A model generated the notes under the pieces. The model saw nothing but the letters and a program-made list of their open reading frames with translations. It did no database searches and was not told the origin of the DNA. Below are positions 26,040-39,035 of a stretch of 51,445 nucleotides of DNA, piece by piece. The DNA is taken from NCBI RefSeq assembly GCF_003857035.1, contig NZ_QGSY01000212.1, positions 1-51,445 on the forward strand. Reading direction: 5' to 3'. Numbering within the stretch: position 1 is the first letter of the stretch; every line of letters starts with the position of its first letter. The DNA comes from Micromonospora arida (lineage in GTDB: Bacteria; Actinomycetota; Actinomycetes; Mycobacteriales; Micromonosporaceae). The position numbers and the translations under genes are program-made.

Positions 26040-26563
26040 CGGGTGCTTCCTTCCAGGACGTACAGCTCGGCAAGCTCGGGCGCGACGGCACGCAACTTGG
26101 CCAGCGACCTGGCCGTCTGGCTCTTCACCGTGCCGACGGTGACGCCGAGCAGGTCCGCCGTCTCTGCCTCGGTGCGGTCCTCGAAGAACCGCAGCACCAG
26201 CACGGCACGTTGCTTCGGGGAGAGCTTCAGCAGCGCTGATTTGAGGGTGAGCCGCAGACTGGTCTGCTGGGCGTGGTCGGACACCGAGCCGCCTCCGCGT
26301 GGCTCGGGCAGGTCGCCCGGCATCGACTCGGGAACCCGACGGCGGCGCCACCAGGACACTTGCAGGTGGTACATGGTCTTGCGGGTGTATGCCTCGGCGT
26401 TGCCGGTGCGGTGCAGGCGGTTCCAGGAGCGGTGCGTGCGTGCCAGGGCCGACTGGACCAGGTCCTCGGCCAGATGCTGGTCGCCGGTGAGGAGGTAGGC
26501 CGAGCGCAGCAGCGCCGGCGTGCGAGTACGGACGAACGAGTCGAACTCCGTCAGAGAATCCAC
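26036..26563 (-). CDS. SigE-family ECF RNA polymerase sigma factor
   Basis: A 175-residue sigma factor with region 2 (FDSFVRTRTPALLRSAYLLTGDQHLAEDLVQSALART) and region 4 (LSPKQRAVLVLRFFEDRTEAETADLLGVTVGTVKSQ). It is close in sequence pattern and gene context to the sigma factor at 20.8 kb; both precede an overlapping gene for a one-helix membrane protein. It is divergent from prolyl-tRNA synthetase. Autoregulation is likely but no paired promoter motif was identified. Confidence 0.9.
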   Translation of the reverse strand: MDSLTEFDSFVRTRTPALLRSAYLLTGDQHLAEDLVQSALARTHRSWNRLHRTGNAEAYTRKTMYHLQVSWWRRRRVPESMPGDLPEPRGGGSVSDHAQQTSLRLTLKSALLKLSPKQRAVLVLRFFEDRTEAETADLLGVTVGTVKSQTARSLAKLRAVAPELAELYVLEGSTR

Positions 26564-26714
26564 ACGAGCCGATCCTTCGGGTCATGGTGCGGCGAACTTG
26601 ATGCCCTTCCAGACGTCACGCTGGTCTCCGGTGGTTGCCGCCCAGGGCGCCAACATCCGACAGTGACGCCCCGCTTCGGACCGAATTGGATCGCCGGGCC
26701 GGGCACGTCCGCTC

Positions 26715-26720
26715 TAGGCT
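26715..26720 (+). promoter_or_regulatory. -10 box of leaderless proS
   Basis: TAGGCT ends 6 nt before the ATG of prolyl-tRNA synthetase, so transcription should begin at the start codon. No good -35 hexamer lies at 17-18 nt spacing. No T-box leader is possible with this geometry. Confidence 0.5.
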
Positions 26721-26726
26721 GCGCGA

Positions 26727-28496
26727 ATGCTGCTACGCATGTCGACCCTGTTGCTGCGGACCCTGCGCGAGGATCCGGCCGACGCGGAGGTGCCGAGCCA
26801 CCGGCTGCTGCTGCGCGCCGGCTACATCCGTCGGGCCGCACCGGGCGGCTACACCTGGCTGCCGCTGGGCAAGCTGGTGCTGGATCGGATCACCGAGGTG
26901 GTGCGGGGCGAGCTGCTGGCGATCGGCGACCAGGAGGTGCACTTTCCGGCGCTGCTGCCCGCCGAGCCGTACCGCACCAGCGGCCGGTGGACGGAGTACG
27001 GCGACGACATCTTCACCCTCGCCGACCGGCGTGGTGCCGAGCACCTGTTGGCACCCACCCACGAGGAGATGGCGGCGCTGCTGGTCAAGGACCTGTTCAC
27101 CTCGTACCGGGACTTCCCGGTGACGCTGTTCCAGGTGCAGACGAAGTTCCGCGACGAGGCTCGGCCGCGTGCCGGCTTGCTGCGTGGCCGGGAGTTCCTG
27201 ATGAAGGACGCGTACTCCTTCGACCTGGACGAGGCGGGGCTGCGGGAGGCGTACGGGCGGCATCGCGCCGCGTACCAGCGGATCTTCGACCGGTTGGGGC
27301 TGGACTACACGGTGGTGCGGGCGATGTCCGGCGCGATGGGCGGCTCCGCGTCGGAGGAGTTCCTGGCGGCGACGCCGGTCGGCGAGGACACCTTCGTCGG
27401 CTGCACCTCCTGCGACTTCGCGGCGAACACCGAGGCGGTGGCCACCCGGGTTCCGAGCGCCGGCGACCCGAGCGCGCAGCCGGCCGTCGAGGTGCACGAC
27501 ACCCCGGAGACTCCGACGATCGCGAGCCTGGTGGAGTTGGCCAACGCGCGCCGGTTGGGCGGTCGGGACGGCTGGACCGCCGCCGACACCCTGAAGAACG
27601 TCGTGTTGTCCGTTCGTCAGCCGGGTGCCGACCGGGCCGAGCTCCTGGTCGTCGGGCTGCCCGGTGACCGGGAGGTCGACCTGAAGCGGGCCGGTGCCGC
27701 ACTGCACCCGGCACAGGTGACCGTCTTCGAGGAGTGGGCCGATCATCCGGAGCTGGTTCGCGGCTACATCGGCCCGCAACTGCTCGACAAGCTGGGCATC
27801 CGCTACCTGGTCGACCCTCGGGTGGTGACCGGGTCTGCCTGGCTGACCGGGGCGAACGAGCCGGGCCGACACGCGACCGACGTGGTGTGCGGACGGGACT
27901 TCACCCCCGACGGCACCATCGAGGCGGCCGACGTCCGCGCCGGCGACCCCTGTCCGGAGTGCGAGGCGGGCGAGCTGACCATCCGGCGGGGCATCGAGAT
28001 CGGGCACATCTTCCAGCTCGGCCGCCGCTTCACCGACGCCTTCGCGGTCGACGTGCTCGGGCCGGCCGGCAAGCCGGTCCGGCCGACCATGGGCTGCTAC
28101 GGCATCGGGGTCTCCCGGGCGGTTGCGGCCGTCGCCGAGCAGCACCACGACGACCGGGGACTGGTCTGGCCGGCGGCGGTCGCGCCGTGTGACGTACACC
28201 TGGTGGTTGCGGGCAAGGGCCCGCAGCTCGACGCGGCGCTGGAGCTCGGCGGGCGTCTCGCCGCCGCCGGCCTGCGGGTGCTGGTCGACGACCGCACGCA
28301 CGTCTCGGCCGGGGTCAAGTTCACCGACGCCGAGCTGATCGGCATCCCCCGGGCCGTCGTGGTCGGTCGCCGGCTCGCCGACGGGTACGTCGAGCTGCGT
28401 GAGCGGGCCGGTGACGGGCGCACCGAGTTGCCGCTGGACGGTCTGGTGGATCGACTCGTCCACGAGGTACGCCAGGAACGTGCGAGCCTGGTGTAG
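26727..28496 (+). CDS. proS: Prolyl-tRNA synthetase, bacterial type
   Basis: A 589-residue class II synthetase of the bacterial (ProS-type 1) form that charges tRNA-Pro. Motif 1 and 2 regions are recognisable ([14 protein letters not shown], then [27 protein letters not shown]). An editing insertion domain related to YbaK ([13 protein letters not shown]...[19 protein letters not shown]) occupies about 225-380. Motif 3 ([16 protein letters not shown]) and the C-terminal anticodon-binding domain follow. The gene is leaderless. A stand-alone YbaK-type deacylase gene lies 3.5 kb downstream on the other strand. Confidence 0.96.
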   Translation: MLLRMSTLLLRTLREDPADAEVPSHRLLLRAGYIRRAAPGGYTWLPLGKLVLDRITEVVRGELLAIGDQEVHFPALLPAEPYRTSGRWTEYGDDIFTLADRRGAEHLLAPTHEEMAALLVKDLFTSYRDFPVTLFQVQTKFRDEARPRAGLLRGREFLMKDAYSFDLDEAGLREAYGRHRAAYQRIFDRLGLDYTVVRAMSGAMGGSASEEFLAATPVGEDTFVGCTSCDFAANTEAVATRVPSAGDPSAQPAVEVHDTPETPTIASLVELANARRLGGRDGWTAADTLKNVVLSVRQPGADRAELLVVGLPGDREVDLKRAGAALHPAQVTVFEEWADHPELVRGYIGPQLLDKLGIRYLVDPRVVTGSAWLTGANEPGRHATDVVCGRDFTPDGTIEAADVRAGDPCPECEAGELTIRRGIEIGHIFQLGRRFTDAFAVDVLGPAGKPVRPTMGCYGIGVSRAVAAVAEQHHDDRGLVWPAAVAPCDVHLVVAGKGPQLDAALELGGRLAAAGLRVLVDDRTHVSAGVKFTDAELIGIPRAVVVGRRLADGYVELRERAGDGRTELPLDGLVDRLVHEVRQERASLV

Positions 28497-28553
28497 CTGT
28501 CGCGTCACGGGGTAGTGCAGTCGGATCGGGTGGAAACGTCTTCGGAGGCTCTC

Positions 28554-28979
28554 ATGACCGGTTACCGGGTCAGTGACGTGATGACCAAGCAGGTCGTGTA
28601 CCTGCCGGCCGAGACCACCCTGGACGAGGCGGCCAGGGTGATGAAGGAGGCCGACATCGGTGATGTGGTGGTCACCGACGGCGCGAGCCTCGCCGGCATG
28701 CTCACCGACCGGGACATCGTGGTGCGGGCCGTGGCGGAGAACAGCTCCCCTGCGGCCACCACCATCGGCTCGATCATCACCCGCGAGGTCGTCATGATCG
28801 AGCAACACTGCACGGCGGGTGAGGCGGCGGCGCTCATGCGGGAGCGGGGCATCCGACGCGTGCTGGTCTGTGACAGTGACCGCAAGCTGGTGGGGATCGT
28901 CTCGCTCGGCGACCTGGCCATGCAGCTCGACCCCAGCAGCGCGCTCAGCGAGATCAGCGAGCAGTCGCCCACCGTGTGA
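28554..28979 (+). CDS. Tandem CBS-domain protein
   Basis: A 141-residue cytosolic protein made of one CBS pair: CBS1 about 3-60 (RVSDVMTKQVVYLPAETTLDEAARVM...GMLTDRDIVVRAV) and CBS2 about 70-130 (IGSIITREVVMIEQHCTAGEAAALM...LVGIVSLGDLAM). Such proteins bind adenosine nucleotides and report energy state. The ATG has GGAGG at good spacing; the open frame extends 13 codons further without a site. It is not clearly co-transcribed with proS (57-nt gap). Confidence 0.92.
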   Translation: MTGYRVSDVMTKQVVYLPAETTLDEAARVMKEADIGDVVVTDGASLAGMLTDRDIVVRAVAENSSPAATTIGSIITREVVMIEQHCTAGEAAALMRERGIRRVLVCDSDRKLVGIVSLGDLAMQLDPSSALSEISEQSPTV

Positions 28980-29002
28980 CCGGGGCCCCGGCACGACGGC
29001 GG

Positions 29003-29008
29003 TAGCCT
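29003..29008 (+). promoter_or_regulatory. -10 box of leaderless sufE
   Basis: TAGCCT ends 6 nt before the sufE ATG, the same geometry as proS and marR. Confidence 0.4.
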
Positions 29009-29014
29009 CGACGC

Positions 29015-29443
29015 ATGGCTGACATGCCGGCCCGACTGGCCGAGATCGTCGACGAGTTCGCCGCCGCGCCGCGCGACCTGGTGCTGGAGATGCTCCTGGA
29101 GTACGCGGACGTCATCCCGGCGCTGCCGGAGGGCGCCGCGGAGCGCGAGGGCATGGAACAGGTGCCCGAGTGTCAGACGGCGTTCTTCCTGCGCGCCCGG
29201 GTGACTCCGGAAGGCACCGTGGAGACGCTCTTCGACTGCCCCCCGGAGGCACCCACCACCCGGGCGTTCGCCGGGATCCTCGCCGAAGGGCTGGCGGGGG
29301 CGAGCGCCGAGCAGGTGCTGGCCGTGCCGGACGACCTCTACCAGCGAATGGGGCTGGCCCAGGCGATCAGCCCGCTGCGGATTCGCGGCGGCACGGCGAT
29401 CCTTGGCCGTCTCAAGCGGCAGATCCGGGAACAACTCGGCTGA
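29015..29443 (+). CDS. sufE: SufE family cysteine desulfuration protein
   Basis: A 142-residue SufE protein that accepts sulfane sulfur from a cysteine desulfurase (SufS) and passes it on for Fe-S cluster assembly. The persulfide-carrying cysteine is in VPECQTAFFLRA (about residue 51), the expected place, and the ending LRIRGGTAILGRLKRQI fits the family. Actinobacterial SufE genes often accompany a CysA-type sulfurtransferase; here that gene lies 5.5 kb to the left. The start lies 6 nt after a TAGCCT box, so it is probably leaderless. Confidence 0.92.
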   Translation: MADMPARLAEIVDEFAAAPRDLVLEMLLEYADVIPALPEGAAEREGMEQVPECQTAFFLRARVTPEGTVETLFDCPPEAPTTRAFAGILAEGLAGASAEQVLAVPDDLYQRMGLAQAISPLRIRGGTAILGRLKRQIREQLG

Positions 29444-29463
29444 CCGCGAGGTTGGCACCGATC

Positions 29464-30105
29464 ATGGAGATCGAGATCTACGCGGACGTCATCTGCCCGT
29501 GGTGCTACATCGGCAAGCGCCGCCTGGATCAGGCCCTCGCCAGCTACGAGGGTGAGGTGACGGTCCGCTACCGGCCGTTCCAGCTCGACCCGTCGCCGGT
29601 GCCGCAGCCCCAGCCTCTGGTGGAGGCGCTGGCCGGCAAGTTCGGCGGCCCGGAGCGCGCCCGGCAGATGGTCGACCACGTGACCCAGGTCGCGGCGGCC
29701 GACGGGCTGCGGCTCGACTACGACCGCGCGGTGATCGCCAACACCTTCGAGGCGCACCGGCTGGTCTCCTGGGCGACTGACCAGGGCAGGGCGGCCGAGA
29801 TGGTGGAGGCGCTCTACCAGGCGCACTTCAACCACGGGGTCGACGTCGGCTCGCGGGATGCGCTTGCCACCCTGGCCGGTGAGATCGGGCTGGACGCGGC
29901 CGACGCGCGCCGGTTCCTCGACTCCGACGAGCGCGTCGCCGACGTCGCCGCCGACCTGGCCGCCGCCCGGGATCTGGGCATCACCAGCGTGCCGACCTTC
30001 GTGCTGGCCGCAAAGTACGCGGTCTCCGGTGCGCAGGAGGTGCAGACGCTGCTCGCCGCGCTGGCCGAGGTCGAGCAGCGCGAGTCCGCAGCGCACTCAC
30101 ACTGA
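29464..30105 (+). CDS. DsbA family oxidoreductase (FrnE-like)
   Basis: A 213-residue cytosolic thioredoxin-fold protein with an N-terminal active site DVICPWCYIG (CPWC at 11-14) and the cis-proline in ITSVPTFVL near 180. This is the FrnE/2-hydroxychromene-2-carboxylate isomerase-like branch of DsbA proteins, which act in thiol exchange or polyketide-related isomerisation. No signal peptide is present. It begins 20 nt after sufE and is probably co-transcribed. The long in-frame extension across sufE is not coding. Confidence 0.9.
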   Translation: MEIEIYADVICPWCYIGKRRLDQALASYEGEVTVRYRPFQLDPSPVPQPQPLVEALAGKFGGPERARQMVDHVTQVAAADGLRLDYDRAVIANTFEAHRLVSWATDQGRAAEMVEALYQAHFNHGVDVGSRDALATLAGEIGLDAADARRFLDSDERVADVAADLAAARDLGITSVPTFVLAAKYAVSGAQEVQTLLAALAEVEQRESAAHSH

Positions 30106-30126
30106 GTCACCGACCGCCGAGCGTCC

Positions 30127-30170
30127 GGCATCGATGATCACGATGTTTCACGTGCAACAACATCGATGCC
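30127..30170. other. parS-like centromere site inside a larger palindrome
   Basis: TGTTTCACGTGCAACA at 30144-30159 matches the ParB site consensus TGTTTCACGTGAAACA at 15 of 16 positions, including the central CACGTG. It lies in the short gap between two convergent genes and inside an outer inverted repeat (GGCATCGATG / CATCGATGCC). The outer stem could also be a terminator. A ParB-binding role is inferred from sequence only. Confidence 0.55.
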
Positions 30171-30179
30171 GATGCCTGG

Positions 30180-30728
30180 TCAGACTGGCCTGGCCAGCCC
30201 TTCCACCACCTGGGCTCCGGGCAGCGCGCCCAACGCCGGCCCCGGCAGCGCTATCTTGCTGTGCCGTACGCCGGACCCGACGATCACGTGCGGTGTGGCG
30301 ATGACCCGCGCGTCCACCAGGATCGGCCACTGCGCCGGCAGCCCGATCGGGGTGATGCCGCCGTACTCCATGCCGGTCAGCTCGACAGCGTCGTCCATCG
30401 GGGCGAAGCTCGCCTTGCGGACGTCCAGCGCCCGGCGGGCCACCCCGTTCACGTCGGCCCGCGTGGTGGCCAGGATGATGCAGGCCGCGTAGCGCACCAC
30501 GCCCTCGCGCTTGCCCGCCACCACGACACAGTTGGCCGACACGTCCAGCCCCACCTCGTACGCCGCGCAGAACGCCGCGGTGTCGGCGAGGTCGGCGTCG
30601 ATCGGCGCGACCAGCACGTCGTTGACGTCCACCGGCGCGTCGGCCGGCCACTGCGCGATGGCCTCCGCGACCGGCGGGGCGAGCAGATCCAGGCGGGCGC
30701 GGGCCGGTTCGGTCTTCAGCGTTCCCAT
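30180..30728 (-). CDS. YbaK/EbsC family aminoacyl-tRNA deacylase
   Basis: A 182-residue protein of the YbaK/ProX editing family. It resembles free-standing Cys-tRNA(Pro) or Ala-tRNA(Pro) deacylases: DTAAFCAAYEVGLDVSANCVVVAGKREG, the lysine in DVRKASFAPMDDAVELTGMEYGGITPIGLP, and a C-terminal IVGSGVRHSKIALPG strand. It would hydrolyse mischarged tRNA-Pro in trans. It is the last gene of a minus-strand run and lies close to proS, which already has its own editing domain. The 33-codon in-frame extension upstream is rejected. Confidence 0.88.
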   Translation of the reverse strand: MGTLKTEPARARLDLLAPPVAEAIAQWPADAPVDVNDVLVAPIDADLADTAAFCAAYEVGLDVSANCVVVAGKREGVVRYAACIILATTRADVNGVARRALDVRKASFAPMDDAVELTGMEYGGITPIGLPAQWPILVDARVIATPHVIVGSGVRHSKIALPGPALGALPGAQVVEGLARPV

Positions 30729-30823
30729 CACGGGTGCGATCCTCGCATCCGCGACGCTGAACCGCCCAGCGGCTCCCCGACCCCCCGGCGACGCCACCGG
30801 GCCGGGCCGGATCGATCCGGCGC

Positions 30824-31018
30824 TCAACTGCCGGCGAGGAAGGCGTTGTCGCGCATGAAGGAGCGGTCGCGGGAGGCCGCCAACTCCTCCTCGCGCTGGG
30901 CCTTGGCCCGTTGCAGCTCCAGATCCTCGAACGCGTGCCGGACACCCAGCCGGATCACGCCGTAGAGGAAGACGAAGCCGAAGACGTAGAGGATCACAGT
31001 GGTGACGACAGCGAACAT
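30824..31018 (-). CDS. Small membrane protein, hypothetical
   Basis: A 64-residue protein with one hydrophobic segment at about 4-25 (VVTTVILYVFGFVFLYGVIRLGV) followed by a charged, probably helical tail (EDLELQRAKAQREEELAASRDR). The topology suggests a single-pass inner-membrane protein with a cytosolic coil. It is not a family I recognise. The long frame upstream of this ATG overlaps the GAP-family gene and is not coding. Confidence 0.6.
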   Translation of the reverse strand: MFAVVTTVILYVFGFVFLYGVIRLGVRHAFEDLELQRAKAQREEELAASRDRSFMRDNAFLAGS

Positions 31019-31107
31019 GGCGTCACGGTAAGACGAACGTGAACCGTTGTTGCTCTCATTTCCGGCCGGTTCCCCCGTACGTGTCGGCCAGGTGGTCGGG
31101 CGGCGGC

Positions 31108-31761
31108 TCACCTCGACCGGATCAGGTCCAACACGGTGAGCAGCGCGAAGAACGCGATCACGATCTCGTTGACGATCCAGGCATGCCCCTCGGCCCACTT
31201 CCGCATCCGGGTCAGCACCCGCGAGGCTCTGCTCCCCAGCAGCAGCAACGCCAGCAGGGGCAGCGCGAGCAGGAGCACGGTGACCAACACGAACGGCGCC
31301 AGGTGCCACCACGGCAGATCGTGTCGGGCCACGCTCGCCCCGACGGTGGCCATGGTCAGGTCGTCGGTGGGCGTCGCCACGAAGAGCAGCCCACCCAGCC
31401 GCAGCGCCTGCGGCGGACCGGCGTGCTCGACGCTCCCCAGCCAGCGCGGCGGTCCGGAGCGGTCCCGGCGGACCCAGATCAGCACGGCCAGGATCACGAG
31501 CAGGGCCAGCACCACCAGGTCGATGGCAGGGCCGCGGTCGACCTTCCCTGCCACGGCGCTGGCGTCGGCGACCGCTCCACCGACCAGCTTGGCCAACAAC
31601 CAGGCAACCGTCACCCCGGCGGCGACCACCAGCCCCGCGCCGGCGAGGAAGCCCAGCGACGCCGCCCGGGGCCGATCCGACGAGGCCAGGAAGACCGCCA
31701 CCACCAACTGCGTCCCGGCGACCATGACCACGGCGAGCGGCAGCACGGTCAGGAAGTTCAT
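31108..31761 (-). CDS. GAP family membrane protein
   Basis: A 217-residue membrane protein with about six hydrophobic segments. It belongs by pattern to the Sap/GAP (sulfolipid- and peptidoglycolipid-addressing) family linked in mycobacteria to export of surface glycolipids. The ATG giving MNFLTVLPLAVVMV follows GGGAGGATGG at good spacing; an ATG 7 codons upstream is possible. It lies between the MFS gene and a small membrane gene on the same strand. Confidence 0.75.
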   Translation of the reverse strand: MNFLTVLPLAVVMVAGTQLVVAVFLASSDRPRAASLGFLAGAGLVVAAGVTVAWLLAKLVGGAVADASAVAGKVDRGPAIDLVVLALLVILAVLIWVRRDRSGPPRWLGSVEHAGPPQALRLGGLLFVATPTDDLTMATVGASVARHDLPWWHLAPFVLVTVLLLALPLLALLLLGSRASRVLTRMRKWAEGHAWIVNEIVIAFFALLTVLDLIRSR

Positions 31762-31812
31762 CGAACGCCATCCTCCCGGCACGAGGAGGTGGAACGCGGC
31801 CGAATCCGCCGA

Positions 31813-33201
31813 TCACCCGGCCGGTCGCACACCCCCGCCCACCACGACCCGGCCGGCGAGCAGCGCCCCGAGCAGCGCCAGTCCCGCGGTCACCGCGAGC
31901 GTCGTCGTGTAGCTGGCCGGGCCCGGCGCACTTCCCGCAGCCAGCACGGCCCCGGTCAGCGCGAGCACCGTCGCCGCGAAGAGGGAGTCGCTCAGTTGCA
32001 GTGACGAGCTGTTGCGGCCCTGCTCACCCGGCGCGGACAACTCAAGGGTGAGCACCGACAACGACGGATAGAGCAGCCCCATGCCCAGACCGGCGATCGC
32101 CCAACCGACCACAGCGACGGCCACCGGCAGTTCGGGCCGCACGGCCAGCGCCACCGTGGCGGTGCCGACCGTGATGCAGCTGAGCCCGGCACGCGGCAGG
32201 CTGGCCCGCGAGGCCGGCACCGGGATCCGGCCCTGCAACCAGGAGCCCGCCGACCAGGCCAGCGCGCCGACGGTGAGGACCAGCCCGGCCGCGGTCGGCG
32301 AGAGGCCCCGTTCCCGGGAGAGCATCAGCGGGATGACCACCTCGGCGCCGACGAAGGCCGCCGACGCCAGGCCACGCAGCCCCACCACGGTGGCCAACCC
32401 CCGCGCGGCCCGGAGGAACCCGGCCGGCAGCAGGCGCGGGGCGCAGACCAGCAGGCCGACCACGGCGAACGCAACCAGCACCAGGGCGGTGGCGCCGCGC
32501 TGCTGTCCCCCGATGTGCAGCAGTGCGGCACTCACCGCGGCCCCGCACGCCCAACCGATCCGCGCGGCCGCACCCGCCGGCGGGCTCGTTGCCGCACTTC
32601 GGCCCAGCGACCGCAGACCGGGATGGATCAGCAGCACCGCCGGCACGGCCACCGCCGGCACCGCCAGGAAAACCCACCGCCAGCCCAGGTACTGCACGAT
32701 CAGGCCGGCAACCGCCGGCCCGACCAGCGACGGTACGACCCACGCCGCCGCGAACGCCGCGAAGATCCGCCGGTGCAGCTCCTGCGGGTACGCCTGCCCG
32801 ACGATCACGTAGAGCGCCACCGAGAGCAGCCCGGAGCCGAAACCCTGCACGACCCGCCCGACGACCAGCGCGCTCATCACGGGGGCGGTCCCGGCGATCA
32901 GCAACCCGACCACGAACCAGGCGACGCCGTGCCACATCGGCCCCTTGGGACCCCGGGCGTCGCACCAGATGCCGGAGACCACCATGGCCAGCACACCGGT
33001 GGCGAACGGGCCACCGAACGCGATCCCGTAGAGCGCCAGCCCGTCGAGGCTGCGCGCGACGGTCGGCATCGCCGTACCGACCGCCAAGGCCTCGAACGCG
33101 AGGAGTGAGATCAGCGCGACGCTGCCCACCGTCATCGCGCGCAGCCGGGGCGCGAAGAGTCCCGGTGCGGCGGGTGTGGCGGTGACGACTGTGCTCGGCA
33201 T
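31813..33201 (-). CDS. MFS transporter (EmrB/QacA-like)
   Basis: A 462-residue membrane protein with 12-14 hydrophobic segments. It includes the motif GRVVQGFGSGLLSVALYVIVGQAYP typical of DHA-type drug:proton antiporters and a loop WCDARGPKGPMW in the motif A position. The ATG is the first in the frame; a TTG 7 codons upstream is possible. TTGACA at 33239-33234 on the minus strand is a candidate -35. The substrate is unknown. Confidence 0.85.
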   Translation of the reverse strand: MPSTVVTATPAAPGLFAPRLRAMTVGSVALISLLAFEALAVGTAMPTVARSLDGLALYGIAFGGPFATGVLAMVVSGIWCDARGPKGPMWHGVAWFVVGLLIAGTAPVMSALVVGRVVQGFGSGLLSVALYVIVGQAYPQELHRRIFAAFAAAWVVPSLVGPAVAGLIVQYLGWRWVFLAVPAVAVPAVLLIHPGLRSLGRSAATSPPAGAAARIGWACGAAVSAALLHIGGQQRGATALVLVAFAVVGLLVCAPRLLPAGFLRAARGLATVVGLRGLASAAFVGAEVVIPLMLSRERGLSPTAAGLVLTVGALAWSAGSWLQGRIPVPASRASLPRAGLSCITVGTATVALAVRPELPVAVAVVGWAIAGLGMGLLYPSLSVLTLELSAPGEQGRNSSSLQLSDSLFAATVLALTGAVLAAGSAPGPASYTTTLAVTAGLALLGALLAGRVVVGGGVRPAG

Positions 33202-33260
33202 CGACCGAGCATGCGACTTCAACCCTGATTCATGTCAACCGGCGGGTGACCCGGCTCTCG

Positions 33261-33521
33261 TCAGGCGTCTTGCAGCGCCCTCCCGACCCCGCGCGCCAGC
33301 CCGGAAAAATGCTGGTCTGCCAGCAGATGACCGGCGGTGATCACCACGGCGATCGGCCACTCGATGACCTGTAGCGCGGCGAGGACCCCGAGCCCGGCGT
33401 AGTAGACGACCTTGTCCGGTGGCGGCACCGCCACCTCACCCAGCATCGGCAGTTGCACCCGCCGGTTGTACATCTGGACGTTCTCCCGTGAGCCGTTGAG
33501 ATGTCGCGTCAGCGTGCTCAT
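33261..33521 (-). CDS. Small hydrophobic protein next to P-type ATPase
   Basis: An 86-residue protein with a polar N-terminus, the motif LPMLGEVAVPPPDKVVYYAGLG and a hydrophobic stretch LGVLAALQVIEWPIAVVITAGHLLA (about 45-70). GGGAGGCCGGC sets the start. I associate it with the neighbouring giant P-type ATPase because it is divergent and close, and similar short VIEWPVA-type proteins sit beside such ATPases in actinobacteria from memory. Function unknown. Confidence 0.7.
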   Translation of the reverse strand: MSTLTRHLNGSRENVQMYNRRVQLPMLGEVAVPPPDKVVYYAGLGVLAALQVIEWPIAVVITAGHLLADQHFSGLARGVGRALQDA

Positions 33522-33674
33522 GCCGGCCTCCCCATGTCCGGTGATGGTCGTCGGATTCCACGGCACACCCCGTCCATGCGCCAGCGACCGCGGAAAATTC
33601 CGCCGGTCAGGGGGCATATCGGATGGCAGGTCGGGAAGCCAGGCCGCCGGACGTGAGTGCGGTGGGAGGACGAC

Positions 33675-33739
33675 ATGGACAAGGTCAGGACGAGGGGCAA
33701 CAGGGAGCCGGGCCGGCGCCCGTCCAGCCGTACGCCTCG

Positions 33740-33743
<4 letters not shown>
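33675..33743 (+). CDS. Arg-rich leader ORF coupled to P-type ATPase
   Basis: A 22-codon frame with a good GGGAGGACGAC site encodes a very basic peptide (MDKVRTRGNREPGRRPSSR...). Its TGA overlaps the ATG of the ATPase in the classic ATGA arrangement. The ATPase start has no ribosome-binding site of its own, so ribosomes finishing this leader may reinitiate there. It could instead be chance; no homology is claimed. Confidence 0.4.
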
Positions 33744-38206
<4,463 letters not shown>

Positions 38207-38244
38207 GCATCGGGCGTTGCGCTCGGGCGGCGTTGCGGTCGGTG

Positions 38245-38281
38245 ACGGGGGGCGGCCGGCGAAAAACCTGCCGCCCCCCGT
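38245..38281. terminator. Strong bidirectional hairpin terminator
   Basis: Twelve-base perfect arms (ACGGGGGGCGGC and complement) enclose an A-rich 13-nt loop between the convergent ends of the ATPase gene and a small zinc-finger gene. Confidence 0.85.
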
Positions 38282-38284
38282 TCT

Positions 38285-38650
38285 TCAGCCGAAGGGCTTG
38301 GGGAGCGGAACCTCGCCCCTCATCGCCTTCTCCGCCAATTCCGTTCGCTCCGGGTGGAGCCTGCTCTCGTCCAACGGGTGGCGAGGCGTGTTGATGCATT
38401 GTTGGCCGCTCTGGGCACTACAGATCGGACACCAGAGGAAGAGGCCGCCAGACGGCACCAGCTCGATGCCCTGGGCAAGAGCCGACTTGCCAATCTTGAC
38501 GATGGCCTCGTACAGGCTGTTGTCGCGGTGCCGTGCCGCTGCGGCGGCCGCCTCCCGCATCCCGGCCCAGAACTGTTCGGTTGCATCCGGCTCGTCGATA
38601 TTGATCTGCACATTCGAAGATGCCCGTCCTTGAGTGGCCCAAACCCTCAT
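38285..38650 (-). CDS. Small zinc-finger protein, hypothetical
   Basis: A 121-residue protein with an alanine-rich helical N-terminal half and a C-terminal zinc finger LWCPICSAQSGQQCINTPRHP...H (CxxC, then C and H), a pattern shared with short actinobacterial and phage-borne zinc-finger proteins. The first ATG lacks a convincing site; a GTG at 38611 is an alternative. Codon use is less biased than its chromosomal neighbours, and it sits next to the att-repeat region, so it may be accessory. Function unknown. Confidence 0.6.
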   Translation of the reverse strand: MRVWATQGRASSNVQINIDEPDATEQFWAGMREAAAAAARHRDNSLYEAIVKIGKSALAQGIELVPSGGLFLWCPICSAQSGQQCINTPRHPLDESRLHPERTELAEKAMRGEVPLPKPFG

Positions 38651-38823
38651 CAAACCGTCACTGGGATCCCGTTGGTGGTCCGTAAATCAGCCGACCCCTG
38701 ACCCACCCGCATGCTCTGGAGGGCCCTTCAGCAGCGCCGGGAGGTGAGCCGCATGCCGACGGCTCACCGGGGTACCGGAGCGAGTCCATCCCGCTCACGC
38801 CACTCGCCTGACCGCACTGCCGG

Positions 38824-38865
38824 CTCCGGCGGTCGGGGCTCCGGCGGCTCCGGCGGCTCCGGCGG
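38824..38865 (+). repeat. 9-bp tandem repeat
   Basis: Three exact copies of CTCCGGCGG in tandem (38839-38865) plus one separated copy (38824-38832), inside a 385-nt stretch without a convincing gene. No other feature is visible in that stretch. Confidence 0.7.
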
Positions 38866-39035
38866 CCAGGGGCTCCGACAGCTCCGCGGTCAGATGACTT
38901 CCCGGGGGTTGTTGCGGTTTCTCCTACCCCGGTCGGCGCCTGCCACGCCGCCCGCTGTGTCGTCACCGTCGCCGGAGCGGAGAGGGCTCGCCGGCTAGCG
39001 TCACTGATCTGCATCGAAGCAATGTGGAGGCGAGG

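Noticed and set aside
26564..26726. T-box riboswitch before prolyl-tRNA synthetase
   Set aside because: The -10 box lies 6 nt from the ATG, leaving no leader RNA, and no T-box or specifier structure is visible.
38824..38865. CRISPR-like array
   Set aside because: Nine-base units in direct tandem without spacers; no cas genes in the window.
38700..38998. 95-codon plus-strand frame over the 9-mer repeats
   Set aside because: Ser/Gly/Arg low-complexity product driven by the repeat, with no ribosome-binding site at the start.
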